Of a stretch of 47,286 nucleotides of DNA, positions 15,452-22,763 are shown piece after piece. The stretch is from Pseudomonadota bacterium (GTDB lineage: Bacteria; Pseudomonadota; Alphaproteobacteria; Rhizobiales; Devosiaceae), in NCBI GenBank assembly GCA_023431205.1, contig JAEYXQ010000026.1, forward strand, positions 1 through 47,286, written 5' to 3'. The position numbers and the translations under genes were made by a program. Each line of letters starts with the position of its first letter. Position 1 is the first letter of the stretch. Below the pieces are notes generated by a model. That model made no database searches and had not been told where the DNA came from. It was given only the letters and a program-made list of their open reading frames with translations.

Positions 15452-16717
15452 ATGAGCACCGCAGCCGAGACGCACCGCGCCATCACCACCGTGTTCAAGG
15501 TCGAGCAGGCCCGGCTGATCGCCGGGCTGACCCGCATGGTCCGCGACATCTCCCTGGCCGAGGAACTGGCGCAGGAGGCACTGCTGGTTGCCCTCAAGAC
15601 CTGGCCGGAAACCGGGGTGCCCCGCAACCCCGGCGCCTGGCTCACCCAGGCAGCCAAGCGCAAGGCGATCGACTATTTCCGCCACCGCAAGATGGCCGCC
15701 ACCAAGCTCGAGGAAGTCGGGCGCATCATCGAGGACGACGCACCGGACACGGAGGCGGAAATCCACGCGGCGCTCGATGAGGATGTGGGTGACGATCTCC
15801 TGCGGCTGATCTTCACCTCCTGCCATCCGGTGCTGCCGCCGGAATCGCGCGTTGCGCTGACGCTGCGCCTGCTCGGCGGGCTGACCACCGAAGAGATCGC
15901 GCGGGCGTTCCTTGCCAACGACACCACCATCGGCCAGCGCATCGTCCGCGCCAAGAAGACCATTGCCGATGCCGGGGTGCCGTTCGAGGTGCCGCGGGGG
16001 CCCGAGCGGCGGGAGCGGCTCGCCTCGGTGCTCGGGGTGATCTACCTGATCTTCAACGAAGGCTATTCGGCAACCGCCGGCGAGGACCTGATCCGGCCAC
16101 AGCTGTGCCAGGAGGCGATGCGGCTCGGCCGGGTGCTCGCCGGACTGATGCCGGACGAGTCGGAAGTGCACGCCCTGGTGGCGCTGATGGAGATCCAGGC
16201 CTCGCGCACCGCCGCCCGTACCGACAGCCGGGGCCAGCCGGTGCTGCTGCTGGACCAGGATCGTTCGCGCTGGGACCAGTTGCTGATCCGCCGCGGGCTG
16301 GCGGCGCTCCAGCGGGCAGAGGCACTGGGCGGCGCCGACCAGCCATACGCCCTCCAGGCGGCCCTCGCCGCGTGCCACGCCCGCGCCCGCCGAGCCGAAG
16401 ACACGGACTGGCGGCGGATTGCGGCTCTCTACGAGCGGCTGGTGGAGGTGATGCCGTCACCGGTGGTGGAACTGAACCGGGCGGTCGCGGTGTCGATGGC
16501 AGACGGGCCGACGGCAGCCTTGGCGATCGTCGATGGCATCCGCGACGAGCCGGCGTTGAGGAACTACCATCTGCTCTACGGCGTGCGCGCCGACCTGCTC
16601 GGCAAGCTGGGGCGTCACGAGGAGGCAGCGGCCGAGTTCCGCAAGGCGGCGGACCTGACGCGCAATGAGCGCGAGCGGGCCCATCTGCTGGCCCGGGCGG
16701 AGGAGCTGCGGGCTTAG
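15452..16717 (+). CDS. ECF-family RNA polymerase sigma factor with long C-terminal extension (ECF42-like)
   Basis: This 421-residue protein is much longer than ordinary ECF sigma factors (about 180-200). Region 2 is at about 10-75 (ISLAEELAQEALLVAL, PGAWLTQAAKRKAIDYFR). Region 4 is at about 115-170 (RVALTLRLLGGLTTEEIARAF). The remaining 240 residues are helical with TPR-like character (DUF6596-type), including IFNEGYSAT and the VELNRAVAVSMADGP block. This matches the ECF42 group, whose C-terminal domain is needed for activity and which usually neighbours DGPF/YCII-domain genes. No such gene is visible nearby and no anti-sigma factor is present. The stop codon overlaps that of the convergent receiver gene (TTAG). 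Confidence 0.5.
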   Translation: MSTAAETHRAITTVFKVEQARLIAGLTRMVRDISLAEELAQEALLVALKTWPETGVPRNPGAWLTQAAKRKAIDYFRHRKMAATKLEEVGRIIEDDAPDTEAEIHAALDEDVGDDLLRLIFTSCHPVLPPESRVALTLRLLGGLTTEEIARAFLANDTTIGQRIVRAKKTIADAGVPFEVPRGPERRERLASVLGVIYLIFNEGYSATAGEDLIRPQLCQEAMRLGRVLAGLMPDESEVHALVALMEIQASRTAARTDSRGQPVLLLDQDRSRWDQLLIRRGLAALQRAEALGGADQPYALQAALAACHARARRAEDTDWRRIAALYERLVEVMPSPVVELNRAVAVSMADGPTAALAIVDGIRDEPALRNYHLLYGVRADLLGKLGRHEEAAAEFRKAADLTRNERERAHLLARAEELRA

Positions 16718-17079
16718 GCCGCTTCGGCCAGGTCGAACTTTGATTCGAGGATCTGCCGGTCGAACGGCTTCATCATGTAGTCGCTGGCGCCGGCCTTGAG
16801 GGCCATGGCGATGGCGCCGATGTCATTCTCGATGGTGCAGTAGACCACGTGCGGCTTCTCGCCACCGACAAAGGCACGGAGCAGCTTGAGAAATTCTAGC
16901 CCTGTCATGATCGGCATGCTGGCATCGAGCAGGATGGCATCCGGCATTTCCTGCCGGCACTTGTCGAAGGCTTCCTGCCCGTCCTCCGCTTCGTCCACGA
17001 TATAGTCGAGGTCTTCGAGGATGCGGCGCGCCACTTTGCGCACCACGCTCGAGTCATCGACAATCAGGCAGGACTTCAT
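16714..17079 (-). CDS. Single-domain CheY-like response regulator
   Basis: This 121-residue receiver has all phosphorylation residues: D8 and D9, acceptor D52 (LLDASMPIMTG), a Thr in the YCTIEND switch region, and K104 in MMKPF. There is no output domain. It is neither DivK-like nor CpdR-like in its N-terminal sequence. It lies 92 bases downstream of chpT on the same strand and may belong to the same phosphorelay, for example as an alternative phosphate acceptor or sink. That role is inferred from position only. The ribosome site before ATG is weak. An imperfect hairpin lies between the two genes. Confidence 0.5.
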   Translation of the reverse strand: MKSCLIVDDSSVVRKVARRILEDLDYIVDEAEDGQEAFDKCRQEMPDAILLDASMPIMTGLEFLKLLRAFVGGEKPHVVYCTIENDIGAIAMALKAGASDYMMKPFDRQILESKFDLAEAA

Positions 17080-17170
17080 CTGGGGGACGGGCTCCGCAGA
17101 AGCTAACGCTCGTCACCACAATGACAGCAACCTGCTACGGAATGGTTAGCAGGGTGCTGACGTTTCCCAA

Positions 17171-17860
17171 CTACTCCGCCGCCTCGGCCTCGGCGGCCAC
17201 CGGCTTCGGCGTGGCGCGGAAGAAGAACTGGTCGTTCTCGAGCCCGATCTCGATCTCCATGTCGGTCATGCGGGCGAGCAGACCGGTATAGAAGGGCTGG
17301 ATGCCCCGGGCGTCGACCGCGCCCTCCTCCGGAGTGCCGGCGAGCAGGCCGGCTGCGCCGGAAGGGACCAAGGTCTTCTGGCGCTTCTCCGGATCGGAGC
17401 GGGAGGTGAACTCGAACTTCTCCTGGCCAGCCTCACCGGTGATGCTGGCCGTGACAACGCCGCCGCGCGGCACAGAACCGGCCGCGATCAGCAGCATGTT
17501 CATGAACAGCTTGGCCTTGTGCTTGGGCAGCAGGATCAGCGGCGCGTTCCACTGGAGTTCGGCCTTTTCGATCTCGAACAGCAGCTGCGCCACCCGCTCG
17601 CACTCGCGCGTGTCGATGTCGGTGCCGGTGGTTGAGGAGGCACCATAGGCAAGGCGGGCGAACTCGAGCTTGGCGCGGCTCTGCTTGGCAGCGCTGGCGA
17701 TGAGGTCGCGTGCACCCTCGGCCATCTCGGTCTGCGACGGGTCGGTCAGAACTTCGAGCCCGTTGCCGATGGCACCGATGGGATTGATGAGGTCGTGGCA
17801 GACCCGGCTGCACAGCATGGCAGCGAGGTCGGTAGCCTTGAGCTCGATGATGTCGGCCAT
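17171..17860 (-). CDS. chpT: Histidine phosphotransferase ChpT
   Basis: ChpT relays phosphate from the hybrid kinase CckA to CtrA and CpdR in alphaproteobacteria. The 229-residue protein has the dimerisation/phosphotransfer helix CSRVCHDLINPIGAIGNGLE with His at about residue 22. A degenerate ATPase-like domain follows that cannot bind ATP in the family (seen here as LPKHKAKLFMNMLLIAAG and the GLLARMTDMEIEI end). I chose ATG 17860, nine bases after GGAG; an ATG three codons upstream touches the GGAG itself. The C-terminus is an Ala/Glu-rich tail. The gene is in the same window as its client ctrA. Confidence 0.5.
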   Translation of the reverse strand: MADIIELKATDLAAMLCSRVCHDLINPIGAIGNGLEVLTDPSQTEMAEGARDLIASAAKQSRAKLEFARLAYGASSTTGTDIDTRECERVAQLLFEIEKAELQWNAPLILLPKHKAKLFMNMLLIAAGSVPRGGVVTASITGEAGQEKFEFTSRSDPEKRQKTLVPSGAAGLLAGTPEEGAVDARGIQPFYTGLLARMTDMEIEIGLENDQFFFRATPKPVAAEAEAAE

Positions 17861-17940
17861 CGGCAGCATCTCCAGAATCAGTTCGATCAGACTTTAGAGA
17901 CACGCATAGCCGATGTGGACAGCAAATTCCCGCACTGGTC

Positions 17941-18441
17941 TCAGTTGATCGACAGGTTGCGCGACAGCTCCGGCCAAAGTGCCTCGGCGCGGGCGGCGGC
18001 GGCATCGGGCGCCATCAGGAAGGCCTCGCGGTTGGCCGCCGAGAAGAACAGGTAGAGCCGCTGCTTGAACACCGCAAAGAACCGCGGGTCGCTGTCCGAC
18101 ACGAAACCCCGCGCCACCCCCATGCCGTCGTGTCCCCCGAACTGGGGTGCATACACCTCCGGCGCGCGGGCAAAAACATCGCGATTGGCTGGCGAAGAAA
18201 AGTACCACGGCACGTTCTGCCAGGTGAACACGAACTCCGGCCGGCCGGGCACCAGTTCGTTCTGGGTGAAGTAGGCCACAGGATCGGCACCGCCCAGTGC
18301 ACTGCCGGTGAGCGGATCAGTGACGATCAACGTCACCACAGACTGCGCCCGCACCGGGGTGATTGCGGCGGAAACCGCGCTCAGAAGCGGCAAAACCAAG
18401 GCGATCATGGTTAAGATTTGTTTAGACGTTTGCGTCATCAT
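17941..18441 (-). CDS. Exported YHS-domain protein
   Basis: This 166-residue protein has a signal peptide (about 1-32, ending VRA-QSV) and then a YHS-like domain: ALGGADPVAYFTQNELVPG, FTWQNVPWYFSSPANRDVF, and an APEVYAPQFGGHDGMGVARG segment. YHS domains in exported proteins are thought to bind metal ions, although the canonical CysHis residues are not evident here, so metal binding is uncertain. It is divergent from eipA with 83 bases between starts. A CtrA-like box lies inside its signal-peptide codons (18411-18425). Start could be either of two adjacent ATGs at 18441 or 18438; ribosome-site support is weak. Confidence 0.5.
   Translation of the reverse strand: MMTQTSKQILTMIALVLPLLSAVSAAITPVRAQSVVTLIVTDPLTGSALGGADPVAYFTQNELVPGRPEFVFTWQNVPWYFSSPANRDVFARAPEVYAPQFGGHDGMGVARGFVSDSDPRFFAVFKQRLYLFFSAANREAFLMAPDAAAARAEALWPELSRNLSIN
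18411..18425 (+). promoter_or_regulatory. CtrA-like box in front of eipA, inside the YHS gene
   Basis: TTAA-GATTTGT-TTAG is one base from the CtrA consensus TTAA-N7-TTAA and ends 99 bases before the eipA start codon. In Brucella abortus, eipA is directly activated by CtrA (published for that organism), so this placement is meaningful. The site overlaps codons for the N-terminus of the divergent YHS protein. Confidence 0.5.
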
Positions 18442-18524
18442 CGTCTCGAATGATCGGCACCGCGCCAGTCTGGCTCACAGACCCTTAGGCCTTCGTAACC
18501 GGCGGGCGATCACGGGAGAACCAC

Positions 18525-19085
18525 ATGCTCAACCGCTTCGCTCTTGCTCTTGCGCTCCTGCTCGGTCTGGCCGCTCCATCCCTGGCGCAAGGCTCGCTCA
18601 GCGACAGCTATTCCGGCGAAGAGCTGGTCGAGAGCGGTCGTGAGTTCTTTGGTTCGGCGGCGCAAGGCCTCGCCTCCGTCGTCGAGCGGGCGGTGTCGCA
18701 GTTCGGCCTGCCCAACGGTTACATCCTCGGCGAAGACGCCGGCGGAGCGCTGTTTGCCGGCGCGCGCTATGGAGAGGGAAAGCTCTTCACCCGCAACGCC
18801 GGCCAGTATTCGGTGTACTGGCAGGGGCCCTCGATCGGTTTCGATATCGGCGGCGATGGCTCCAAGGTGATGATCCTGGTCTACAATCTCAACCAGATCC
18901 AGGACGTCCTGGGCCGCTTTGCCGGTGTTGACGGGTCGGCCTATGTGTTCGGTGGGTTCGGCATGACGGTGGCCAAGCGCGCCAATGTCGTCATGGTGCC
19001 GATCCGGTCCGGTGTCGGAGCCCGGCTTGGGATCAATGTCGGCTACCTGAAGTTCACCGCAGAGCCGACTTGGAACCCCTTCTGA
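18525..19085 (+). CDS. eipA: Envelope integrity protein EipA (DUF1134)
   Basis: This 186-residue periplasmic protein has a signal peptide (about 1-21, ending SLA-QGS) and a DUF1134/EipA beta-barrel domain. Typical strings are GSAAQGLASVVERAVS, GPSIGFDIGGDGSKVM, LVYNLNQIQDVLGRF and the VDGSAYVFGGFG segment. In Brucella, EipA supports cell-envelope stress resistance and virulence and is a CtrA target. The CtrA-like box upstream (18411-18425) and the neighbouring chpT and ctrA genes fit that wiring. Length and architecture are normal for the family. The C-terminal WNPF matches the conserved end. Confidence 0.5.
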   Translation: MLNRFALALALLLGLAAPSLAQGSLSDSYSGEELVESGREFFGSAAQGLASVVERAVSQFGLPNGYILGEDAGGALFAGARYGEGKLFTRNAGQYSVYWQGPSIGFDIGGDGSKVMILVYNLNQIQDVLGRFAGVDGSAYVFGGFGMTVAKRANVVMVPIRSGVGARLGINVGYLKFTAEPTWNPF

Positions 19086-19188
19086 GCCGGCGCGTCTAGC
19101 CCACGACCGGCGCAAATGCTGGCGCCGGGCGGCGCAGTCTGGCAGATAGGGACCAAGGCGCGGCGAGGCGCCGTCCGGAGATCGGCGG

Positions 19189-20316
19189 ATGCTCATCGAG
19201 AACATCATGTATTTCGCGCTCGGCTTCTTCGCCGCCGGGCTGCTGGCGCTGGTGCTCTTGCCGGCGGTGTGGAAGCGCGCCGTGCGGCTGACCCGCCGCC
19301 GCATCGAGGCCGCGACCCCGATCACGCTTGCCGAGTTCCGTGCCGACAAGGACCAGTTGCGCGCTGAATTCGCACTGACCACCCGCAAGCTCGAACAGAC
19401 CATCGAAACGCAGCGCGCGCGCCTCGCAGAGCAGCTCGCCGAGGTCAATCAGGCACGAGCCGATACGGGCGCGATGAAGCTGGAACGCCAGCGCTTTGCT
19501 GCCGAACTGGCAGAGCGCGATGTGCGGGAGGATGCGCTCCGGACCGAGTTGGCCGAGACGGAACGGCAGCTGGCCGACCTGGCGCAGCAATTGCGCATGC
19601 GCGAACGCGAACTGGAGGCGCGCCTCGCCGAACTGAGCGAACTGCGCGACACCGTGCGCGGCGACGCTCCCGCAAGCCTCGACGTCGATGGTCAAACCCT
19701 CACCGGCGAGTACGACGATGACGTCGAGCGGTTGACCACCGCCCTCGCCATCGAGCGCAAGCGCAGCTCCTTCCTCGAAGAACAGGCTCGCGACCTTGTC
19801 GCCCGGCTGGAAAACTCCGATCGCCGGAGCGCCGAGGCCACAGCCGCCATCGCCCAGATGCGCGAGGCCCTCTCCAGCCGTGATGAACGCAAGGCCGCCG
19901 CAGAACTGGAGGCCGCCGAGGCCCGCATTGCGAGCGCTGAAAACCGCCTCAAGGAAATTCTTGGCGAGGAACAGCCTGCCGCCGCCGCAGCGGCGCCCTC
20001 GCTGGCGCAAACGCTGGGCGATGCGGATGCGCTGGACGCACTGCGCGCCATGGTGCTGGGCGTGGAAAGCACTATCCTGGCCAGCGACACGGCCGACACG
20101 GCTGATCTTCGCAACCGCCTCGGCGAAATCGCTATCCGCGTCAGCCGCGTCGTTTATGCCGCCGATACGGAAGCGGTAGCCCCCGAGCGCGAGGAGAGCC
20201 TGTTCGACCGGGTCCAGCGCTTTGCCGACGAGGACCTCGAGAATGAGGACACCGAGGACCCCCAGCGCCGCGTGTCCGAACGAATGACGGCGCTGCAGGA
20301 AATCCTCGGCCGCTAG
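19189..20316 (+). CDS. Membrane-anchored coiled-coil protein, conserved hypothetical
   Basis: This 375-residue protein has one N-terminal transmembrane helix (about 7-28, MYFALGFFAAGLLALVLLP) and a basic stretch after it (RAVRLTRRR), placing the C-terminal bulk in the cytoplasm by the positive-inside rule. A long charged coiled coil spans about 50-265, then a Pro/Ala linker and a helical C-terminal region (AMVLGVESTILASD, MTALQEILGR). Similar proteins are conserved hypotheticals in Rhizobiales; I know no function. It follows eipA after 103 bases on the same strand and meets the DUF6476 gene with convergent stops three bases apart. Confidence 0.5.
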   Translation: MLIENIMYFALGFFAAGLLALVLLPAVWKRAVRLTRRRIEAATPITLAEFRADKDQLRAEFALTTRKLEQTIETQRARLAEQLAEVNQARADTGAMKLERQRFAAELAERDVREDALRTELAETERQLADLAQQLRMRERELEARLAELSELRDTVRGDAPASLDVDGQTLTGEYDDDVERLTTALAIERKRSSFLEEQARDLVARLENSDRRSAEATAAIAQMREALSSRDERKAAAELEAAEARIASAENRLKEILGEEQPAAAAAAPSLAQTLGDADALDALRAMVLGVESTILASDTADTADLRNRLGEIAIRVSRVVYAADTEAVAPEREESLFDRVQRFADEDLENEDTEDPQRRVSERMTALQEILGR

Positions 20317-20319
20317 GCA

Positions 20320-20667
20320 CTACTCGGCGCCGATGACCACCCGGCGCAGTTCCTGGCCGCCGACGTGGTCGAACAGCACCAGCACAGTCTCGCCACCAGC
20401 GCGATAGGTGACGTTGATGGCGCCCTCGGCAACCACGGCGGACACCACCTCGGCCCCGGTCGGCACGGCTACGGCTTCCGCGACAACTGTTGGCGGCGCA
20501 TCGCGCATCACCCGATAGACAAGCGCGAAGCCAATCGCCATAAAGCCCAACAGCAGGACGCCGATGGCTACGCCAAACGAGCGGCGGGCCCTGCGCATCA
20601 GCGCCATCGCTTCCGGCGAGAGCGCCTCGGCTTCCGGCCCGGTGCCGGTCTTTTCAGGATCATGCAT
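20320..20667 (-). CDS. DUF6476 single-pass membrane protein
   Basis: This 115-residue protein has a short cytoplasmic N-terminus, one transmembrane helix (about 32-53, VAIGVLLLGFMAIGFALVYRV) and a small periplasmic domain (INVTYRAGGETVLVLFDHVGG). It resembles DUF6476 proteins, which commonly lie divergent to rluD in Rhizobiales; function unknown. The start ATG (20667-20665) overlaps the rluD start ATG (20666-20668) on the other strand. No strong ribosome site precedes it, so a start at a later Met is possible. Confidence 0.5.
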   Translation of the reverse strand: MHDPEKTGTGPEAEALSPEAMALMRRARRSFGVAIGVLLLGFMAIGFALVYRVMRDAPPTVVAEAVAVPTGAEVVSAVVAEGAINVTYRAGGETVLVLFDHVGGQELRRVVIGAE

Positions 20668-21691
20668 GGCGGAAGACACCGAATTCGAGTTCGAGGGCGA
20701 GCCCGTCACCGTTGCGGTCGACGAAGCCCTGGCGGGGGGTCGGCTGGATGCGGTGCTGGCTGGCGAACACACGCTGTTGAGCCGCAACCGGATCAAGGAC
20801 CTGATCCTGAACGGCGCCGTTACCATCGACGGCCGTCCGGTCAGCGAACCCAAATACCGGCTCAAGGCCGGCGAGACAATCGTGCTTCTGGCCCCCCCTC
20901 CCGAGGATGCCGAGCCGGAGCCAGAAGATATTCCGCTCGATATCCTGCACGAAGACGACCACCTGATCGTCATCAACAAGCCTGTCGGCATGGTCGTGCA
21001 CCCCGCTCCTGGGTCACCCAACGGCACGCTGGTCAATGCACTGCTGTTCCACTGCGGTGACAGTCTCAAGGGCATCGGCGGCGTCAAGCGCCCGGGAATC
21101 GTCCATCGGCTCGACCGCGACACCTCCGGGGTGATGGTCGTTGCCAAGACCGAGCAGGTGCACCGCCATCTTGCAGAGCAGTTCGCCGACCATGGCCGCA
21201 CGGGCCCGCTGCACCGCGCCTACACCGCCTTTGCCTGGGGCATGACCGAGTCCGCCCGCGGCACGGTCGATGCCCCGCTCGGCCGCGACAGCAACAATCG
21301 CCTCAAGCAGGCGGTGCGCAAGGACGGGCGTGAAGCAATCACCCACTACATGGTCGAGGCCCGCTATGGCGGTGACGGCTGGGACATCACCCGGCTGGTC
21401 TGTCAGCTGGAGACCGGCCGCACCCATCAGATCCGGGTTCACATGGCGCATATCGGTCACCCTTTGGTCGCCGACAGCGTTTACGCCTCCGGATACGCAA
21501 CCAAGGTCAACAAGCTGCCCGAAGATGTGGGCACCCCGGTCCGCAGTCTTGGTCGTCAGGCCCTGCATGCGGCCGAACTGGGGTTCGAGCATCCCGCAAC
21601 GGGTGAGGAGATGTTGTTCGAGGCCGAACTGCCGGACGATCTGGCAGCCTTGGAGGCGGCACTGGAACCGTATGATCGCGCTTTCGCCTGA
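20666..21691 (+). CDS. rluD: Ribosomal large subunit pseudouridine synthase RluD
   Basis: This 341-residue RluA-family enzyme modifies helix 69 uridines of 23S rRNA (sites as in E. coli RluD, by family). An N-terminal S4 domain (about 20-80, GRLDAVLAGE and LILNGAVTIDGRPV) precedes the catalytic domain. The active-site block is GIVHRLDRDTSGVMVVAKT, containing the catalytic Asp of HRLDRDTSG. LETGRTHQIRVHMAHIGHPLVAD is the other family signature. ATG 20666 has AGGA six bases upstream. An open extension to 20564 overlaps the divergent gene. It is followed by rpoH after 179 bases. Confidence 0.5.
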   Translation: MAEDTEFEFEGEPVTVAVDEALAGGRLDAVLAGEHTLLSRNRIKDLILNGAVTIDGRPVSEPKYRLKAGETIVLLAPPPEDAEPEPEDIPLDILHEDDHLIVINKPVGMVVHPAPGSPNGTLVNALLFHCGDSLKGIGGVKRPGIVHRLDRDTSGVMVVAKTEQVHRHLAEQFADHGRTGPLHRAYTAFAWGMTESARGTVDAPLGRDSNNRLKQAVRKDGREAITHYMVEARYGGDGWDITRLVCQLETGRTHQIRVHMAHIGHPLVADSVYASGYATKVNKLPEDVGTPVRSLGRQALHAAELGFEHPATGEEMLFEAELPDDLAALEAALEPYDRAFA

Positions 21692-21750
21692 CCACTGCGC
21701 TTCAGAAAAACAGTGTGGAACCAAACGCGAAATTCCGCATTGTACCTCTC

Positions 21751-21782
21751 TTACAATAGCCTCATTGCGTCCTATATATAAT
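21751..21782 (+). promoter_or_regulatory. Candidate rpoH promoter
   Basis: TTACAA at 21751-21756 and TATATA at 21775-21780 are separated by 18 bases, in an AT-rich patch about 90 bases before the rpoH start. This resembles a housekeeping sigma promoter. A TATAAT at 21777 gives a 20-base spacer, which is less favourable. No heat-shock type -10 (CCCCAT) was found. Confidence 0.5.
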
Positions 21783-21870
21783 CATCGTCAGTTGCCGATG
21801 GGTCGTCAGCGGCCGTTGGCGACGGCGCGATCTGCCCGCGTTGCGGGGGAACATGAAAGGGGGTGCGTCC

Positions 21871-22743
21871 ATGGCCCAGCAGTCCAATCTTCCGGTTCTC
21901 TCTTCTGAAGGCGGCCTCAGCCGCTATCTGCAGGAAATCCGCAAGTTCCCGATGCTCGAGGCGAACGAGGAGTACATGCTCGCCAAGCGCTACCAGGAGC
22001 ATGAAGATCCCAGCGCCGCCCACAAGCTCATTACGAGCCACCTGCGTCTCGTGGCCAAGATCGCCATGGGCTATCGCGGTTACGGCCTGCCCATCTCCGA
22101 AGTGATTTCGGAGGGCAATGTCGGCCTCATGCACGCGGTGAAGCGGTTCGAGCCCGAAAAGGGCTTCCGCCTCGCCACCTACGCGATGTGGTGGATCCGT
22201 GCGGCAATCCAGGAATACGTCCTCCGCTCGTGGAGCCTGGTGAAGATCGGGACCACTGCCGCCCAGAAGCGGCTGTTCTTCAACCTGCGCAAGGTGAAGG
22301 GGCAGATTGCCGCCCTCGAGGAAGGGAGCCTGCATCCCGATCAGGTGAAGCAGATCGCCACCACGCTCAACGTGACCGAGCAGGACGTGGTGCAGATGAA
22401 CGCCCGCCTCAGCGGCGACGCCTCGCTGAACTCGCCGATGCGCGCCGATGAAGGCTCGTCGGAGTGGCAGGACTGGCTCGTCGACGACACGCCGAGCCAG
22501 GAAACCGCGCTGGGCGAGTCGCAGGAGTTCAGCGAACGCATGGGCCTGCTGACCGGCGCGATGGACGTCCTGAACGAGCGGGAGCGGGCGATCTTCCAGG
22601 CGCGCCGCCTGCAGGACAACCCGTCAACGCTCGAAGAACTGGCGCAGCAATACGACGTCAGCCGCGAGCGCATTCGCCAGATCGAGGTGCGTGCCTTCGA
22701 GAAGGTTCAGGATGCGGTGAAGAAGGCGGCAGCGGCGAACTGA
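21871..22743 (+). CDS. rpoH: Heat-shock sigma factor RpoH (sigma-32)
   Basis: This 290-residue sigma factor directs transcription of heat-shock genes. Region 1.2/2.1 is at about 14-75 (LSRYLQEIRKFPML, HLRLVAKIAMGYRG). Region 2.3-2.4 contains TYAMWWIRAAIQEYVLRSW. The RpoH box AQKRLFFNLRKVK follows at about 130. Region 4.2 has the recognition helix (TLEELAQQYDVSRERIRQIE). These are diagnostic for RpoH rather than RpoD. ATG 21871 has AAAGGGGG about 8 bases upstream. Rhizobiales often carry two rpoH copies; this one resembles the main copy (RpoH1), an inference. Confidence 0.5.
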   Translation: MAQQSNLPVLSSEGGLSRYLQEIRKFPMLEANEEYMLAKRYQEHEDPSAAHKLITSHLRLVAKIAMGYRGYGLPISEVISEGNVGLMHAVKRFEPEKGFRLATYAMWWIRAAIQEYVLRSWSLVKIGTTAAQKRLFFNLRKVKGQIAALEEGSLHPDQVKQIATTLNVTEQDVVQMNARLSGDASLNSPMRADEGSSEWQDWLVDDTPSQETALGESQEFSERMGLLTGAMDVLNERERAIFQARRLQDNPSTLEELAQQYDVSRERIRQIEVRAFEKVQDAVKKAAAAN

Positions 22744-22763
22744 GCCGCGCTATCTGAACGCGA

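Noticed and set aside
14594..16378. A 594-codon open frame antisense to the hydrolase and sigma-factor genes
   Set aside because: Composition is typical of a GC-rich shadow frame (His/Gly/Arg/Gln-rich, no domain), while the plus-strand genes have clear motifs.
16714..17079. Naming the lone receiver divK, cpdR or cheY
   Set aside because: Its N-terminus and motif context match none of these well enough, and no chemotaxis genes are near.
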